Below are positions 5,310 through 6,780 of a stretch of DNA of 6,780 nt, in pieces. Numbering within the stretch: the stretch's first letter is position 1; each line of letters starts with the position of its first letter. A model generated the notes under the pieces. The model made no database searches. It saw nothing but the letters and a program-made list of their open reading frames with translations, and had not been told where the DNA came from. A program made the position numbers and the translations under genes. The stretch spans positions 1 to 6,780 of the forward strand of contig CANGBE010000080.1 in assembly GCA_947451875.1 (NCBI GenBank). The letters run 5' to 3'. This DNA comes from Sphingomonadaceae bacterium. GTDB taxonomy: Bacteria > Pseudomonadota > Alphaproteobacteria > Sphingomonadales > Sphingomonadaceae.

Positions 5310-6780
5310 TTACTCCGCCGCTTCGAGATGCGGCCAGACAGGCTGGATCGGCGGGGCAAGACCAGTTTCGGCCTGACAGTTGGCACGCAGGATATCGATG
5401 CCGGGGCCATAGTCGAACAGCGGAAGCTCGCCGCGTCCGGCACGCAGTTCGGCACGCAGAGCCTCGGTCGCTACCGCATCGACCTCACCGTGATCGTTGG
5501 CAACCACGCCATAGGCGCGGGCGCCCGCCGCAGTGACCAGTCCTTGCGTGATTTCCAGCCCGACCAGCGCCGGATCGCGGGCCAGCGGGTCACCCCAGCC
5601 GCCACCGCCCCAGGTGATGAAATGAAGCTGGTCACCCGTTTCGACTTCTACGTCCTCGACTTTGTTGCCGACAATGATCTCGGTGCCGTCTGCCTTTTCA
5701 AGGATCTTGCGCGCCCGCGCGCCCGGGGCGCCGCCGTTGACGCCCCAGGGCGGCACGAACCAGCGGTCGTCGTGGATTGAGATCGTGCCTGGCGCGAGAA
5801 AGCGGTAGGTCATGCGGATGCCGTTGCCACCCCGGTGCAGACCGGCGCCGCCGCTGTCGGGCTCGGTCTCGTAACGCTCGATCATCATTGGGAAATAGCG
5901 CTCAAGGAACTCGTTGGGCACGTTGGTGAAGCCTGGCCACAGTGAGTGGCCATCCGGCCCGTCGCCGAGCGGACGCCCCGGGATGCCACCGAAACCGATC
6001 TGGAACAGCTGGAACCATTCGTTGCCCTTGCCGGGGCGTGTGTCATTGCCCGAATAGAACAGGTGCGGGCTTGAGCTGAAGCCAGCGGCATTGAGGAATT
6101 CCGGGGTCTTCTGCCCCAGCAATCCGCCCAGGATATCGAAAATCCGCCCGAGCGCATGGGTGCGACCCGAGAGGGCTGCGGGGAACTTAGGCTTCAGTAG
6201 GCTGCCCTCGGGAATGCGCACATCGATCAGGTCATAGAACCCGTCGTTGAAAAGGATCTGCGGATCAAAGACCATGATCATGTAGATGCCGAAGAACATC
6301 TTGAACATGTTTTCATTCAGGAAAAAGTTGATCGAGGCGCTCGATTGCGGGTCGGTCCCGGTGAAGTCGAGGATAACCTTCTCGCCCTCGCGCCACATTG
6401 TGCAACGAATGCGATAGGGTCCGTAACCCATGCCATCGTCGCAGAGGTAGTCCTCGAAACTAACAGGCTCTTCGGCCACTGCCATGCCGATCAGCGACTT
6501 CATGGCGCGGTGGTTGCGTGCCAGCAGTTCCTGCGTTGCGGAGACATAGACATCGTCGCCAAAGCGGTCGGCCATCTCGATCACCCGGCGCGCAGCGACG
6601 CGGCAGGAGGCGATCAGGGCGTTGAGGTCTGCCTGACACCAATCGGGCTTGCGGGTCTGGTGCATGACGAGCTTGACCAGATCTGCGTTGTATTCGCCCT
6701 TCTTCCATATCTTAACTGGCGGCACGCGCACGCCTTCCTCGAAGATGGAGTGTGCCTTGATCGGCATCGAGCCGACAACC
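5310..6780 (-). CDS. Hydantoinase B/oxoprolinase-family subunit (HyuB-like), 5' end outside the window
   Basis: 489 residues are visible, ending at TAA 5312-5310. The frame continues past the right edge: the residues before the first visible ATG (6767) read VVGS, and GSMPIKAHSIFEEGVRVPP matches an internal block of HyuB proteins, so roughly 150-180 N-terminal residues are missing. Other family blocks, numbered from that ATG, are LDFTGTDPQS (133-142), VRIPEGSLLKPKFPA (183-197), GGAGLHRGGNG (306-316) and GGGGWGDP (387-394). A ~70-residue tail ends in FDYGPGIDILRANC and ETGLAPP. Members act with an ATP-dependent HyuA subunit to open N-methylhydantoin, 5-oxoproline or caprolactam, or as carboxylases of acetone or acetophenone. 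The central stretch SASINFFLNENMFKMFFGIY differs from what I recall of the common hydantoinase form, so the substrate is open. A hyuA partner would be expected further upstream. Confidence 0.93.
   Translation of the reverse strand, partial: VVGSMPIKAHSIFEEGVRVPPVKIWKKGEYNADLVKLVMHQTRKPDWCQADLNALIASCRVAARRVIEMADRFGDDVYVSATQELLARNHRAMKSLIGMAVAEEPVSFEDYLCDDGMGYGPYRIRCTMWREGEKVILDFTGTDPQSSASINFFLNENMFKMFFGIYMIMVFDPQILFNDGFYDLIDVRIPEGSLLKPKFPAALSGRTHALGRIFDILGGLLGQKTPEFLNAAGFSSSPHLFYSGNDTRPGKGNEWFQLFQIGFGGIPGRPLGDGPDGHSLWPGFTNVPNEFLERYFPMMIERYETEPDSGGAGLHRGGNGIRMTYRFLAPGTISIHDDRWFVPPWGVNGGAPGARARKILEKADGTEIIVGNKVEDVEVETGDQLHFITWGGGGWGDPLARDPALVGLEITQGLVTAAGARAYGVVANDHGEVDAVATEALRAELRAGRGELPLFDYGPGIDILRANCQAETGLAPPIQPVWPHLEAAE

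Noticed and set aside
5304..5780. 158-codon plus-strand frame opposite the HyuB-like gene
   Set aside because: Antisense shadow of a gene with strong family signatures.
6765..6767. ATG at 6767 as the start of the HyuB-like gene
   Set aside because: The residues there match an internal HyuB block and the frame continues upstream (VVGS); a real start here would lose the conserved N-terminal part.

Overview
The window looks like a piece of an alphaproteobacterial chromosome. The style of its metabolic genes fits a sphingomonad, but no rRNA or other lineage marker is present, so the order-level guess is weak. It has two parts. The left part (about 1-2340) is accessory DNA. The right part (from about 2340) is a housekeeping rRNA methyltransferase gene followed by a convergent catabolic operon. 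Hand counts of sampled 60-base rows support the split: 32/60 and 31/60 G+C at 781-840 and 961-1020, against 44/60 at 2881-2940 and 38/60 at 4801-4860.

Left part, plus strand. The C-terminal 252 codons of an unrecognised protein run in from the window edge. Its stop overlaps the start of an Xre/MbcA/ParS-type antitoxin by ATGA, and a RES-domain toxin follows 4 bases after the antitoxin stop. RES toxins of this class degrade NAD+ and the antitoxin blocks them. The tight packing of a third, unrelated gene in front of the pair is the most interesting feature here. After the toxin comes about 810 bases with no convincing gene. It holds one doubtful 104-codon minus-strand frame, competing inverted repeats around 1934-1981, and a candidate promoter for the next gene.

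Middle. rlmJ (2463-3308, plus) encodes the 23S rRNA A2030 N6-methyltransferase, with its N-terminal signature and catalytic DPPY motif intact. A 167-base gap containing two small hairpins separates it from the convergent operon.

Right part, minus strand, transcribed right to left. A hydantoinase B/oxoprolinase-family subunit (its 5' end is outside the window) is followed after 5 bases by a class III (CaiB/BaiF) CoA-transferase. That overlaps by 1 base (TAATG) a cysteine hydrolase related to N-carbamoylsarcosine amidohydrolase and maleamate amidohydrolase. The three are almost certainly co-transcribed and translationally coupled. HyuB plus a carbamoyl-amide hydrolase recalls the N-methylhydantoin branch of creatinine breakdown, but the CoA-transferase between them does not belong to that route. 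The operon therefore probably opens a different cyclic amide, or carboxylates a ketone-like substrate, and passes the acid product through a CoA ester. The HyuA partner is expected just beyond the right edge.
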